DNA of 6,445 bases from an uncultured Leucothrix sp. (GTDB lineage: Bacteria > Pseudomonadota > Gammaproteobacteria > Thiotrichales > Thiotrichaceae), in NCBI GenBank assembly GCA_938004025.1, contig CALKXC010000434.1, forward strand, positions 1-6,445, in the 5' to 3' direction. Of this stretch, positions 1 through 6,445 are shown piece by piece. The position numbers and the translations under genes were made by a program. Positions within the stretch are counted from its first letter, which is position 1; each line of letters starts with the position of its first letter. The notes below the pieces were generated by a model. It did not search any database and was not told the DNA's origin. It saw only the letters and a list, made by a program, of their open reading frames with translations.

Positions 1-602
1 CTTCCACAAGTTTCATAACCATCAATCCCTGGCATCATAATGTCTAGGAAAATAAGGTCGTAATCCTCTTTCTCTATCATTTCTAGGGCCATTTCACCGC
101 TTTCGGCTGCGTGACTTGGAATGTTTGATGTGCGTAATTCAATTTCTAGCTGCTTACGTATTGCCTTGTTGTCGTCAATTACTAGTGCTGAATACTGATG
201 CTGACTTGAATCATCAGTTGAATTAGAATCCTGAGCAACTGGATCAACTGGAGCAACTGGAGATTTTTCTTCGGTGTTACGTTGATGTTGAGCAGCTTGC
301 TCCATAATCCGCATAACACGCGTTACAAGCAATGGTCTTTGCAGTTGTAAATCGCCATGCGGACAGTTTTTTTCATCTGTAACGACGAGCAATAGCTTAT
401 CTTGATAAAGGTTCAGTGCCTCTTCGACATTGCTATAATCATCCGTAGTAACCACAAAGTCAGGGCTGTCATCTTCTGTTAATTCAAAAGTATTTCCTCG
501 TGCGCTGAAAAAACTTAGCACACGTTCGAAGGTCGCTTTATCGGAATCAGGTAAGCTCAGGAACTTTAATTTTACTGGTGCAGAATCTTGTGTAGTACTC
601 AT
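1..602 (-). CDS. Two-part response regulator: degenerate receiver-like N-terminus plus canonical receiver (3' end cut by window)
   Basis: This is the last visible gene of the operon. It starts at the ATG at 602-600 and stays open for 200 codons to the window edge, so its C-terminus is missing. Residues 138-200 are the first half of a canonical receiver: strand YSALVIDDN with the acidic pair D143-D144, then IFLDIMMPGIDG with probable phosphoacceptor D187. The conserved Thr/Ser and Lys would lie beyond the edge. Residues 10-105 have an alternating alpha/beta look (KLKFLSL, a helix, PDFVVTTDD, KLLLVVTDE, then RPLLVTRVMRIME). This resembles a receiver that has lost its first acidic pair; calling it a pseudo-receiver is inference. 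A polar linker (about 108-137) with PVA/PVD repeats joins the halves. Only four bases (CCCC) separate the start from the kinase stop and no clear Shine-Dalgarno is seen, so translation is probably coupled to the kinase. It is likely a phosphorylation target of that kinase. Any output domain after the receiver cannot be seen. Confidence 0.85.
   Translation of the reverse strand, partial: MSTTQDSAPVKLKFLSLPDSDKATFERVLSFFSARGNTFELTEDDSPDFVVTTDDYSNVEEALNLYQDKLLLVVTDEKNCPHGDLQLQRPLLVTRVMRIMEQAAQHQRNTEEKSPVAPVDPVAQDSNSTDDSSQHQYSALVIDDNKAIRKQLEIELRTSNIPSHAAESGEMALEMIEKEDYDLIFLDIMMPGIDGYETCG
235..261 (-). repeat. Three tandem 9-bp units coding a PVA/PVD linker
   Basis: Three adjacent 9-base units (plus-strand gcaactgga, tcaactgga, gcaactgga) differ at only one position. 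On the coding strand they are in frame and give three Pro-Val-Ala/Asp tripeptides, residues 115-123 of the response regulator, inside the flexible linker between its two halves. The array probably arose by small tandem duplication and could vary in copy number between strains without shifting the frame. Confidence 0.8.
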
Positions 603-606
603 GGGG

Positions 607-3597
607 TTAATTTAACCACTTTTTGAGTTGATTCTGAAGCGTATCACGATCAACTGGCTTAACAATGTAACTATTTACCCCTGCAAGTTGAGCTTGTTTA
701 CGATGTTTTGTCGTCGCCCTTGAAGTAATCATTACAATCGGAATATGTTTAGCCTCTGGCCAAGCGCGAATTGCTTGGGAAAGCTCCAGACCGTTCATTC
801 GAGGCATTTCTAAATCACTTAAAATGACATCAGGCATTTCTTCGGCCACCATTCTAAGTGCTTCTTCACCATCACTGGCCATTACTGTTCGATAACCTAA
901 TTGTTCTGCAGTAATACTGAGCGCCTTGCGGTTACTCAACGAGTCATCAACAACCAACACCAGTTGAGCCTGCTGTTTAAACTGATCTAAAGACTCAGTA
1001 ATTTGAGATGAGGCAAGCGGGTTATCGAGTTGTAATAATCTAGGTAAATCTAAAACCGCAGCAACCGCACCATCAGTTAGTAAGCAAGCGCCATTCACAC
1101 CTGGGATATTGCTTAACCACGGTGCCAAAGATTTAACAACAACTTCACGAGGTTGAAGCACAGAGTCTATTATTAAAGCAAACGACTGCTGTTTATGGTC
1201 AATTAAAATAACGTTGTAGGTCTGGGATGGTTCTATTCGTGCATTACCCCAATTCAAGAGCTGAGACAAACGTCTGACTTGATATGTTTTCTCTGAAATT
1301 TCGACAGTCAAAGCCTCTGAGTCATTGCTTATCGAGTCAGCCGCTAATGTGTGAAGCTTATCAATGCTATCCACCGGAATAGCAACCGTACTTCCAGATA
1401 CCTCAACCATTAAGGTATTGGCTGCAACCAGTGTTAGCGGTAAACGTACCAGTATTTCAGTGCCTTGATCAGAGGTAGAATTGATTTCTAAAGTACCACG
1501 AAGTTTAGATACCGCATCATTCACGACATCCATGCCCACACCACGGCCAGATATATTGCTAACGGCATCGCGAGTTGTTAGACCCGGGAGAAGAATGAGT
1601 TGAAGCTTATCGGTATCACTAAGTGTTTGATCCGAGTTAATTACGCCCCTTGACAGTGCGCGTTGGTATACCGCTTCGGTATCAATTCCCGCACCATCAT
1701 CACGAAGTGTCATTAAGACGTAGCGGCCTTCCTGCTTAAAACTCAGCTCAACTAAACCTGCTTCCGGCTTTCCTTTAGATAAGCGTTGTTCTGAGTCTTC
1801 AATTCCATGGTCTACCGCGTTTCTTAATAGATGAAGTAGGGGATCGGTTATACCTTTCAGAATGTCGGTATCGACGGCTAAATTATTACCATCAATTGTA
1901 AAGTTGGCTTTTTTGCCGGTGCTTCTACAAGTTTCCCTAACGATACGCTCCAACCTAGGGGTTAAAACATCTAATGATTCCATTCTTGTGTTAAGGATGG
2001 TGGCATTAAGTTCGCGGTTTATACGCTGCTGAGAGTGCAGTTGATTACTTAAGTCGCGTAAGTTTTCTTGAATACTTCGCTCAATTTCACGGTTATCGGC
2101 AATGGTTTCATTGAGTAAGCCATGAACACTATGAAGTTCGTTATAAACCTCGAGTTCAAGCTGATCAAATTCAGGATTTTGACTATTCTGCTGACGAACC
2201 TGTCTAAATTGGGTATCAATTGACTGCTCAAGTTCATCCATATTACTTGCGAGTCTGTCGTCTTGATGCCTGAGTTGCTGGCACTGCTGTAATACAAATT
2301 TAATTTGATCATTAACCTGACTGGTAGAGGTTACGAGCTCTTCAGCAAGATTCAGTAAATCATCAATTAGCGAGATAGGAACTCGCATCGTTGATTCATT
2401 AGGGATTATATTTCGAGTGCGCGCCTGTCTCTCGACTGGCGTATTCAATAATAACTGAGAGGCTAACAGTTCTGTGGCAATACCCAGCTCTTCTGTCTTA
2501 GTTTTTTCAACCAGCTCCTGTGCTTTTTCAGCGGGTACTTCTGGTGAAGAGAATTCAAAAACAGTCTCTGTTTCGCCGTAATCGTTGGCCTCGCTGTCAT
2601 CTTTAAGTTCAGATTCTTCTGATCCACCTAAAGAGGATTGGTTTAATCGCCTTGCTGTAGACTTTAACTGACCAAGTAGGGTGTCAAATTGGACGGGAAG
2701 TGGTAACTGCCCCATCATTGCTTCACCCATACCATCAAGGCAGTCTGCTGACTCTAGCAACAATTCTTTTGTTTCTGAAGGAAGTTTGTTGTCAACGGAA
2801 TACTCAAGAATTTCTTCAAGTTCATGCGTAAACGCAATGAGTGAGGTGACGCCAACAACACCACTAGCCCCTTTAATGGTGTGAGTTAATCTGGCTGCTA
2901 ATTGATGTTCTTCTGAGGTCGCGTTTCCATTGGCAATTTTATGGATTAGTGCTGTCGATTCAGTGATTTGGTCAGGCGTGTCCGAAAGGAAAGCTTCTAG
3001 GATCTCTGGATGTACATCTTTATCCCATTCAATCGTTAAGCCATCTTTTGAGAGCGGCAAAGGTGTAGCTGAGGTCGTTTCTTTTTCTGGGACTGTATTA
3101 GATTGGTTAGTGCTTGCTGACTCAATGTTTTGAGTGACGGAATCAACAGTTTGAGATAATTGAGGTTTTGGAGTCGCCAGTGTTAATAAAAAGGTTTGTA
3201 AGGTTTTTTCTGGCAGCTCGACTGGCCAATCTGGATGAGTCAAACAACTGGTAAGCTCTGGAAGCAGCAGCGTGTCTTTTTGTCTCAGGCTAGCGGCTAA
3301 TAATTCAACCCATTGAAAGAAATGTCCGTTATTCTGAAGTGACGCCAATGAGTCAGGGTTGTTTTGTGCATGATCAATATTTTCCATTACCCATGCAAGT
3401 ATTGGATTTAGGTCGTCATACTCTAGCATTTCAGTAGCTAGTTCGAGGCGTTGAAACTCCTCTTTGACCACTGAAGCGAATTGTTTACTCGCTGCTAAAT
3501 CAATATCATTCGCTAACTGGCCTTGTCCAGCCAATAACATAGCGATATCTTCAAGCTCATCCGCGACTACCAAATTATTATCTGTCATAGTGGTCAT
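607..3597 (-). CDS. chpA: ChpA/PilL-like hybrid CheA histidine kinase with one Hpt domain
   Basis: This cytoplasmic kinase (996 residues) is the core of the chemosensory complex. Domains in order: an all-helical N-terminal module without a recognised phosphoacceptor (about 30-142); a Ser/Thr-rich linker; one Hpt domain (about 187-300) with the phosphorylatable H239 in LTHTIKGASG; an acidic linker; a long helical dimerisation region (about 403-555) ending in the ILNTRMESLDVLTPRL signature; a HATPase with N box HLLRNAVDHGIE (H589, N593, D596), G1 DDGAGID (633-639) and G2 GRGVGMD (684-690); a CheW-like P5 domain (about 722-858) that binds adaptor and receptor; and a C-terminal receiver (879-996) with D884-D885, phosphoacceptor D928, T958 and K980-P981. 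All catalytic residues appear intact. The extended dimerisation region and C-terminal receiver are typical of ChpA/PilL rather than flagellar CheA. Pseudomonas ChpA is about 2,500 residues with many Hpt-like domains, so this is a compact form. The start at 3597 has AGG five bases upstream; Met4 (ATG at 3588) is an equally possible start, with GAG nine bases before it. The gene follows the pilJ stop after 21 bases. Confidence 0.93.
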   Translation of the reverse strand: MTTMTDNNLVVADELEDIAMLLAGQGQLANDIDLAASKQFASVVKEEFQRLELATEMLEYDDLNPILAWVMENIDHAQNNPDSLASLQNNGHFFQWVELLAASLRQKDTLLLPELTSCLTHPDWPVELPEKTLQTFLLTLATPKPQLSQTVDSVTQNIESASTNQSNTVPEKETTSATPLPLSKDGLTIEWDKDVHPEILEAFLSDTPDQITESTALIHKIANGNATSEEHQLAARLTHTIKGASGVVGVTSLIAFTHELEEILEYSVDNKLPSETKELLLESADCLDGMGEAMMGQLPLPVQFDTLLGQLKSTARRLNQSSLGGSEESELKDDSEANDYGETETVFEFSSPEVPAEKAQELVEKTKTEELGIATELLASQLLLNTPVERQARTRNIIPNESTMRVPISLIDDLLNLAEELVTSTSQVNDQIKFVLQQCQQLRHQDDRLASNMDELEQSIDTQFRQVRQQNSQNPEFDQLELEVYNELHSVHGLLNETIADNREIERSIQENLRDLSNQLHSQQRINRELNATILNTRMESLDVLTPRLERIVRETCRSTGKKANFTIDGNNLAVDTDILKGITDPLLHLLRNAVDHGIEDSEQRLSKGKPEAGLVELSFKQEGRYVLMTLRDDGAGIDTEAVYQRALSRGVINSDQTLSDTDKLQLILLPGLTTRDAVSNISGRGVGMDVVNDAVSKLRGTLEINSTSDQGTEILVRLPLTLVAANTLMVEVSGSTVAIPVDSIDKLHTLAADSISNDSEALTVEISEKTYQVRRLSQLLNWGNARIEPSQTYNVILIDHKQQSFALIIDSVLQPREVVVKSLAPWLSNIPGVNGACLLTDGAVAAVLDLPRLLQLDNPLASSQITESLDQFKQQAQLVLVVDDSLSNRKALSITAEQLGYRTVMASDGEEALRMVAEEMPDVILSDLEMPRMNGLELSQAIRAWPEAKHIPIVMITSRATTKHRKQAQLAGVNSYIVKPVDRDTLQNQLKKWLN

Positions 3598-3618
3598 CTC
3601 AGCCTGCTATCTTATCCA

Positions 3619-5490
3619 TTAGGATTTAAGTTTAAAGACGTTAACTGACGCAACAAGCTGTTTAGCGTAAGCCGACATGTCACCAGTGAGTTGCTCTAAC
3701 AAACTCATTTCTTGTCCAGTTGCAACGGTTGTATCAACAATTCGTGTTGCTCTTGCCTGAAGTACTTCACCCATTTCCATCTGCTCTTGAGAAGCACTGG
3801 CTATGTCGTTTACCGAACTTGTTAGCTGATTATTCGCGTCGAGTGTTCGTTGCATTTGGTTGGTAGCTTCTTCTGCTAGGGTAGAACCCTCAACTACCTG
3901 CTCAATGGTATGGTCCATGGTTGCAATAGTCGATTTAGTTTCTTGCTGTATATTCTTTACCAGTGTAGAAATTTGCTCGGTTGATTCTCGTGAGCTTTCA
4001 GCAAGGCGTTGAATTTCATCCGCGATTACTGAGAAGCCTTTACCCGCTTCACCAGCCGCCATGGCTTGCATATTGGCATTAAGCGCTAGTACTGTTGTTC
4101 TCTCTGCGATTCCGTTGATGATATCCGTAATGTAGTTGATCTCTTGAGAACGTTCACCAAGGCGTTTAATACGCTTACCGGTATCTTGTACCGTATTACG
4201 AATCTCACTCATACTGCTCATCGAGCGGGACACCGACTCGTAAGCGTTTTGAGTCGTTCCAGAGGTTTGTTCTGCCATGCTGTTGGTTTCAATTGCCGAT
4301 TTGGCGATGCTGTCTAAGCGCTTACGAATGCGTTCGATTTGCTTTGCAGTTTCTTTCGCTTCAGCCTGTTCTTCTTGGGCCAGCTGGTTAACCGTTTGCG
4401 AGCGCTCGTTTACTGTTACAGCGGTTTGTTCAACTGACAAGGATATATTCTTAACCTTATCCAAGACTTCAGTAGTGTCCTCTGCCAGTTGATTGATCGC
4501 GTCTGCCAACGGGCCTGTCGCATCCTCAGTAACTTGTGCTCGGACGGTAAGATCACGATCACTTAAATCAGATACGGCTTCAAGCAGTGAGAACACGGAG
4601 TTATTAATAGCTTCGTTATCGTTAGATACTTTGGATTCAAGTGCAGTTCTTTCATCAACCATTCGGTTCAATGTATCACCAAGCTGCGTTAGCTCATCCT
4701 TTCCAACCAAGCGTGAACGTATGTCTTTGTTACCAGACGAAAGCTCGTTTACAACCGTTGTCAGATGTTCAATTGGTCTAGCAATAGAGTTATAAAGCAG
4801 GAAGCCTGAAATCATAATGAAGATTAGACCTAACAAAATGATCGTTGCTATCGTTGTGGTGGATAAATCTATGTTACTTTTCGACTCATTAAAAACCGCT
4901 TGGTTATTCTCTTGGTTACCTTGAACCCTTTCATTTAAAGCAGTTAATAAGCGGTCACCCATTTCTGAAATTACATCTAAAGGTTCACCAGTTGCAGATG
5001 CGTCTTGGAAGATGAAATAACGCGTTGCGATATGAAACTCTTTGGCTATGTCACTATCTTTATTTGAAAGTACTGCCATTAATTCATCAAGTCCCTTGTC
5101 GAGGTGTTCTTTGCCAGCTTTGAATTCTTCAACATTACTAGCACCTTCCGCTTCAAGCGAAGTAACAAAGTCTTCCCAAACTGGCTCAAACTTATTTCGG
5201 TTGTTTGTTAGGCGAGTTAAACCGACCGCGTGTTTAATAGAGCCAGACTTAATATAGTTAAGCGTGGTGAGGAAATCATCTTGAACAGCGCGCTTAACTT
5301 GGGTTGTTTGGTCAATTCGTTCGGTTGACTCGTTTAGGTTGCTTAGGGCTACTGAGCTGTCTTTAAGTGCTAACAGGCTCATCACACTCACCAGTAATAA
5401 TATCAGTAGCGGCGCAGTAACCGATAAGGCTACACGTGACCGAATAGACATTGCACCACTTTTGATTGCTTTTGTTGCCGGATTGCTCAT
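3619..5490 (-). CDS. pilJ: PilJ-like methyl-accepting chemotaxis transducer
   Basis: This inner-membrane receptor (623 residues) would pass a periplasmic or envelope signal to the CheA-type kinase through the CheW adaptor. A short basic N-terminus leads into TM1 (about 19-42). A helical periplasmic region (about 43-210) follows, then TM2 (about 211-234), a HAMP domain (about 234-288, with P239 and the [13 protein letters not shown] segment), a second HAMP-like segment (about 300-345, [20 protein letters not shown]), and a long coiled-coil signalling domain to the C-terminus. The hairpin tip is at about 458-500: [20 protein letters not shown] then [20 protein letters not shown]. The Gln in NANMQAM, where most transducers have Glu, matches my recollection of PilJ. 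There is no C-terminal CheR-tethering pentapeptide such as NWETF. Pseudomonas PilJ is about 680 residues, and the shortfall seems to lie in the periplasmic part. The start overlaps the stop of the adaptor gene (ATGA) and has AGGA eight bases upstream. The family call is firm; the ligand or pilin partner is unknown. Confidence 0.92.
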   Translation of the reverse strand: MSNPATKAIKSGAMSIRSRVALSVTAPLLILLLVSVMSLLALKDSSVALSNLNESTERIDQTTQVKRAVQDDFLTTLNYIKSGSIKHAVGLTRLTNNRNKFEPVWEDFVTSLEAEGASNVEEFKAGKEHLDKGLDELMAVLSNKDSDIAKEFHIATRYFIFQDASATGEPLDVISEMGDRLLTALNERVQGNQENNQAVFNESKSNIDLSTTTIATIILLGLIFIMISGFLLYNSIARPIEHLTTVVNELSSGNKDIRSRLVGKDELTQLGDTLNRMVDERTALESKVSNDNEAINNSVFSLLEAVSDLSDRDLTVRAQVTEDATGPLADAINQLAEDTTEVLDKVKNISLSVEQTAVTVNERSQTVNQLAQEEQAEAKETAKQIERIRKRLDSIAKSAIETNSMAEQTSGTTQNAYESVSRSMSSMSEIRNTVQDTGKRIKRLGERSQEINYITDIINGIAERTTVLALNANMQAMAAGEAGKGFSVIADEIQRLAESSRESTEQISTLVKNIQQETKSTIATMDHTIEQVVEGSTLAEEATNQMQRTLDANNQLTSSVNDIASASQEQMEMGEVLQARATRIVDTTVATGQEMSLLEQLTGDMSAYAKQLVASVNVFKLKS

Positions 5491-5502
5491 GAGTCATTTC
5501 CT
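5487..5502 (-). promoter_or_regulatory. Shine-Dalgarno and ATGA stop/start overlap of pilI-pilJ
   Basis: On the minus strand AGGA (5502-5499) lies eight bases before the ATG at 5490-5488, inside the end of the adaptor gene. The pilJ ATG overlaps the adaptor's TGA (5489-5487) as ATGA. This supports the chosen pilJ start and suggests translational coupling, which would keep adaptor and receptor in step. Confidence 0.65.
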
Positions 5503-6014
5503 GATGAATCTGGATTAGGATTAGTCTGGGGTTCTGCTGTGTTTATTGAGGAGGTTTCATTCTCCTGAATAATTTGTTCAAATAATTCGGTGTGGTTGGC
5601 TTCATAAAGAGTTTTATTATCAACCGAAATTTTCGTTTTGAGCCACATTGGCAGTTGTTGTGAATCAACTCTGTCGGTATCTGGGTCGTTTAAAAGTTGT
5701 TGCTGAGGTAATCGATCAATCCGAATGGCAAGCTGGGGGTAGGGCTCTTTTTCAAGAATCAATAACCAATTGGATTTGATTTGTTTAGAGTCTTTTAAGA
5801 GTTTGTGAAGATTGACAACTGGAATTAGCTTGCCGCGAAGACTGATCATTCCTTGACACCAAACAGGAGCGTGAGGAATAGGGAAAACGTCTTGCTTTTC
5901 AATGATTTCAGTTTTGATCCCAGATTCTAATAGAATATTAAAATCTGCAATCGAGTAGTAAAATTTTGAAATGCCTTGTGGCTCATTCACACTGCTTTGC
6001 ACTTCATCTGACAT
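5487..6014 (-). CDS. pilI: PilI-like CheW adaptor
   Basis: This is a single-domain CheW-type scaffold (175 residues) expected to bridge the PilJ-like receptor and the CheW-like P5 domain of the ChpA-like kinase in a cytoplasmic, membrane-bound array. The CheW fold spans about residues 16-150. The best signature is [19 protein letters not shown] (52-70), equivalent to the conserved G-x-x-N/S-L-R-G-x-x-x-P-V-x-D/N-L segment. The preceding [14 protein letters not shown] is close in style to PilI (P-x-x-P-x-W-x-x-G). It has no catalytic residues, as expected. The C-terminal 25 residues or so ([18 protein letters not shown]...) are polar and probably disordered, and absent from many CheW proteins. 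The start lies two bases after the upstream regulator's stop, with a weak GAAG (6025-6022) seven bases before the ATG. A general CheW of another pathway is possible, but gene order favours PilI. Confidence 0.9.
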   Translation of the reverse strand: MSDEVQSSVNEPQGISKFYYSIADFNILLESGIKTEIIEKQDVFPIPHAPVWCQGMISLRGKLIPVVNLHKLLKDSKQIKSNWLLILEKEPYPQLAIRIDRLPQQQLLNDPDTDRVDSQQLPMWLKTKISVDNKTLYEANHTELFEQIIQENETSSINTAEPQTNPNPDSSGNDS

Positions 6015-6016
6015 AA

Positions 6017-6445
6017 TTAAACTTCGCTCAATCGTTGAAGAAGATCAGCGTCAACATACGGTTTTACAATGTAGTCTAAAGCCCCAAGCTTAAGTGCCCA
6101 CTTGCGGTCGACATCGTTATTCTTGCTAGAAACCATAATGATGGGAATGTCTTTAGTGTCATCATTTCTTTTTAACTTGCGACAGGTTTGGTAACCATCG
6201 CCATCTTTCATAATGATATCCATCAAAATGAGGTCAGGTTTGAAGCTATTGATGATTTCAATTGCCTCTGTTCCCGACTCAACTACTTTTACTTCGTATC
6301 CAGAAGATTCAAGTAGTTGCCTTAAGTGAACTTGCTCTGTTTTAGAGTCTTCAGCCACTAAAATTTTCTGAATGTTTTCGCTTTTTTCAGCGTTTTGTAT
6401 TTCGGCACTCATTGTTGTTGTACCTGATGATTTTGGGTTGTCCAT
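6017..6445 (-). CDS. pilH: PilH-like single-domain response regulator (start at window edge)
   Basis: This CheY-like receiver (142 visible residues) is expected to take phosphate from the ChpA-like kinase and influence type IV pilus extension or retraction. The receiver covers about 26-142: strand KILVAEDS with the acidic pair E32-D33, phosphoacceptor D76 in LILMDIIMKDGDG, S106 in IIMVSSK, and K128-P129 in ALDYIVKPY, with Y125 as the usual aromatic switch. There is no output domain. DSKTEQVHL near the first strand and VDRKWALKLGALDY before the final strand resemble PilH more than PilG, while GYQTC occurs in both types. Being immediately upstream of pilI also fits pilH. The residue after the IIM motif is K80 where a proline is usual. 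The first 25 residues are polar and unlike the short PilH N-terminus. The ATG falls exactly at the window edge, so the true start may be further upstream, or at Met12 (ATG at 6412-6410). Receiver identity is certain; the PilH/PilG assignment is moderate. Confidence 0.85.
   Translation of the reverse strand: MDNPKSSGTTTMSAEIQNAEKSENIQKILVAEDSKTEQVHLRQLLESSGYEVKVVESGTEAIEIINSFKPDLILMDIIMKDGDGYQTCRKLKRNDDTKDIPIIMVSSKNNDVDRKWALKLGALDYIVKPYVDADLLQRLSEV

Noticed and set aside
2049..2312. Minus-strand open frame of 87 codons inside the kinase gene in another frame
   Set aside because: It lies wholly inside the helical dimerisation region of the kinase, shows no motif, and its composition reads as an out-of-frame translation of repetitive Gln/Leu codons.
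607..3597. Flagellar CheA as the identity of the kinase
   Set aside because: The long dimerisation region, the C-terminal receiver, the absence of an obvious CheY-binding P2 domain and the PilI/PilJ neighbours all fit the ChpA/PilL type better.
3598..3618. Possible promoter or terminator in the largest gap (21 bases, pilJ to chpA)
   Set aside because: There is no stem-loop with a T-run and no -35/-10 pair; the gap is only long enough for a ribosome binding site.
4493..4795. Plus-strand open frame of 100 codons opposite the receptor gene
   Set aside because: It is Ser-rich low-complexity translation antisense to the HAMP region of an intact receptor, with no recognisable domain; similar antisense frames at 2681-2884, 2930-3133, 4277-4492 and 5042-5257 were rejected for the same reason.
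1..6445. Mobile element, CRISPR array, RNA gene or phage cargo
   Set aside because: The window is filled by collinear, tightly packed chemosensory genes; no transposase, terminal inverted repeat, spaced direct repeat or tRNA-like sequence was seen on either strand.

Overview
The whole window reads as one minus-strand operon for a chemosensory (Che-like) phosphorelay of the type IV pilus (Pil-Chp) kind. It most likely comes from a moderately AT-leaning gammaproteobacterium. The gene order, read right to left, matches the Pseudomonas/Acinetobacter pilG-H-I-J-chpA arrangement. Each product also looks most like its Pil-Chp counterpart: a PilH-like response regulator, a PilI-like CheW adaptor, a PilJ-like transducer whose signalling tip has the PilJ form of the sequence, and a ChpA/PilL-type hybrid CheA kinase. 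The species cannot be named from the sequence alone.

Layout on the minus strand, from upstream to downstream: 6445-6017 is a single-domain PilH-like receiver whose first visible ATG falls exactly on the window edge. 6014-5487 is a PilI/CheW adaptor. 5490-3619 is a PilJ-like methyl-accepting protein with two membrane segments. 3597-607 is a compact ChpA-like hybrid histidine kinase with an N-terminal helical module, one Hpt, a long dimerisation region, HATPase, CheW-like domain and receiver. 602-1 is a further response regulator, cut by the left edge, with a degenerate receiver-like N-terminal half and a canonical receiver C-terminal half.

The genes are packed with gaps of 2, 21 and 4 bases and one 4-base ATGA overlap. 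No terminator or internal promoter is visible, so one transcript and translational coupling are likely, with the promoter beyond the right edge. No gene-free stretch is longer than 21 bases.

Inferred working: the PilJ-like receptor senses a signal through its periplasmic bundle and, with PilI, controls autophosphorylation of the ChpA-like kinase at its Hpt histidine. Phosphate then passes to the kinase's own receiver, the PilH-like regulator and the downstream regulator. The probable output is type IV pilus activity (twitching, surface sensing), although no pilus motor or structural gene lies in the window to prove it. The points of most interest are the single Hpt in the kinase, the unassigned N-terminal module, the two-part regulator at the left end, the shortened PilJ sensor region, and the absence of CheR (PilK) between pilJ and chpA. 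The system is a variant of a known class rather than something wholly new.
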